From: Trueperaceae bacterium
GTDB taxonomy: Bacteria; Deinococcota; Deinococci; Deinococcales; Trueperaceae
Assembly (NCBI GenBank): GCA_024636105.1
Contig: JAGXHO010000268.1
Coordinates: forward strand, 1 to 8,450
Length of the DNA stretch: 8,450 nucleotides
Direction: 5' to 3'
Shown here: piece after piece, positions 7,571 to 8,450 of the stretch
Layout of the letters: each line of letters begins with the position of its first letter
Numbering within the stretch: the stretch's first letter is position 1
The notes under the pieces: generated by a model
Told to the model about the DNA's origin: nothing
The model's input: the letters and a program-made list of their open reading frames with translations, nothing else
Database searches by the model: none
Translations under genes and position numbers: made by a program

Positions 7571-8450
7571 ATGAACCGCCCAGCGGAAGAACGCCCCGAC
7601 GACGGGCGCAAGACGGTCCTGATCGTCGAGGACGATCCCGGCACGCAGCGCGTGCTCGCCAGTGGGTTGGCGACGTCGCTCGGAATGTTCGACGTCCTCG
7701 TCGCCAACCACGGTCAGGAGGCGGTGGAGCTGCTCGAGTCGCGCCCCGTCGACGTGGTCGTCACCGACTTGGCGATGCCGGTGATGGACGGCTTCGCGCT
7801 GATCGGGTACCTCACCAACCGCGGCACCACGATGCCCGTCGTGGTCCTCTCCGCCCTCGCCCCCACGACCGTGGCCGACGGCCTCGACGGCTACGGCGGC
7901 CTGACCGTCCTGCGCAAGCCGACCGGCTACCCCGAGGTCGCGCGCGCCGTGCTCGAAGCGCTGGAGCGCCACGACCTCGGTCAGGTCGCCGGCATCCCGC
8001 TCACCTCGGTCGTCCAGCTGGTCGAGGCCGAGCGGCGCACGTGCAGCCTGGGGGTCACCTCGGGTCGGCGCCGGGGCCGCCTGCACTTCGAGTCCGGTCG
8101 CTTGATCAACGCCTTCTCGGACGACTTCGGCGCCGAGGGCGAGGCCGCCGCGTACGACATCCTCACGTGGTCGCGCACCGCGATCGAGTTCGGTCGCCTC
8201 CCCGAGGGCGTTCACCGCACGATCGACATGCCCACCCAAACGCTGCTCATCGAGGTCGCTCGGCGTCAGGACGAACAGCGCGCACGGGAAGCGAAGCTGA
8301 CGCCGCCGGCGCCGCTGCCGCGTGCCCCCAACGGTGCGCTGCACGATCGCGGCGTCGATCCTGTGGACGCGACCGATGCACGACCGGGCGAACCGATCGA
8401 CGCGGCCCCCGAAGCCACCACCGAGGACGCGCCCGAAGACGCGCCCGAAG
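7571..8450 (+). CDS. Response regulator with receiver and PATAN/DUF4388 domains, right copy (3' end cut by window edge)
   Basis: 293 codons visible before the window ends. The receiver is at about residues 13-134, with D21/D22, phospho-acceptor D66 in TDLAMPVMDG, S94 and K116. A PATAN/DUF4388-like domain is at about 137-215 (GQVAGIPLTSVVQLVEAE, then GRRRGRLHFESGRLINAF). After about residue 230 the sequence becomes a basic stretch and then a low-complexity tail rich in Pro, Ala, Asp and Glu that ends in EDAPEDAPE, probably a disordered linker to something beyond the edge. It aligns with the left copy without gaps over the 230 shared codons. There is no DNA-binding domain in the visible part, so its output is probably interaction with a partner protein. 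The cognate histidine kinase is not in the window. Start choice: ATG at 7571 as in the other arm; the ATG 20 nt upstream is out of frame. Confidence 0.88.
   Translation, partial: MNRPAEERPDDGRKTVLIVEDDPGTQRVLASGLATSLGMFDVLVANHGQEAVELLESRPVDVVVTDLAMPVMDGFALIGYLTNRGTTMPVVVLSALAPTTVADGLDGYGGLTVLRKPTGYPEVARAVLEALERHDLGQVAGIPLTSVVQLVEAERRTCSLGVTSGRRRGRLHFESGRLINAFSDDFGAEGEAAAYDILTWSRTAIEFGRLPEGVHRTIDMPTQTLLIEVARRQDEQRAREAKLTPPAPLPRAPNGALHDRGVDPVDATDARPGEPIDAAPEATTEDAPEDAPE

Overview
The window is high-GC bacterial DNA (about two thirds or more G+C over nearly all of its length). The dense coding, TANNNT-type -10 elements (one placed leaderless-style 5 nt before an ATG), a PATAN/DUF4388 response regulator and an OpuA/ProV-type ATPase together fit a Deinococcota (Trueperaceae-like) bacterium. 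That placement is an inference, held at moderate confidence.

The layout is an almost perfect mirror. Reading inward from the left edge: a partial response regulator with a receiver and a PATAN/DUF4388 domain (minus strand, 1-695), a Slt70-like lytic transglycosylase (minus, 776-2644), a 353-nt divergent intergenic region, and a glycine betaine/proline-type ABC transporter ATPase (plus, from 2998). Reading inward from the right edge, the same genes appear in the same order on the opposite strands: response regulator (plus, 7571 to the edge), transglycosylase (plus, 5626-7494), a 407-nt divergent intergenic region, and the ATPase (minus, from 5218). The two arms are related but not identical. 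The transglycosylases are both exactly 622 residues and about 88% identical by eye, the ATPases about 94% over 280 residues, and the response regulators align without gaps over 230 codons. Many of the DNA differences are synonymous, so both copies look like selected, working genes that diverged long ago rather than a fresh duplication.

At the hinge (about 3844-4020) the two ATPase genes, pointing at each other, are both broken. Between them lies about 165 nt of quite different DNA (52% G+C over 3861-4010, with TTA, ATT and TTT codons) encoding an internal piece of an alpha/beta hydrolase of the esterase/lipase type. Neither ATPase reaches its own stop codon: each open frame crosses the hydrolase piece and ends by chance inside the opposite arm. 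The simplest reading is a chimeric contig that joins equivalent loci from two related strains or species through a read-sized piece of a third genome. A genuine diverged inverted duplication with a small insertion is possible but less likely.

Apart from the hinge the locus is coherent but ordinary. A divergent promoter region separates an osmoprotectant uptake ATPase, probably the first gene of an opuA/proVWX-like operon whose permease and binding protein are not in the window, from a cell-wall lytic transglycosylase followed by a regulator gene. Having the same locus twice helps annotation: blocks conserved between the arms mark likely promoters, and the conserved TTG supports the ATPase start. 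I see no tRNA, rRNA, CRISPR array, insertion sequence or phage gene.
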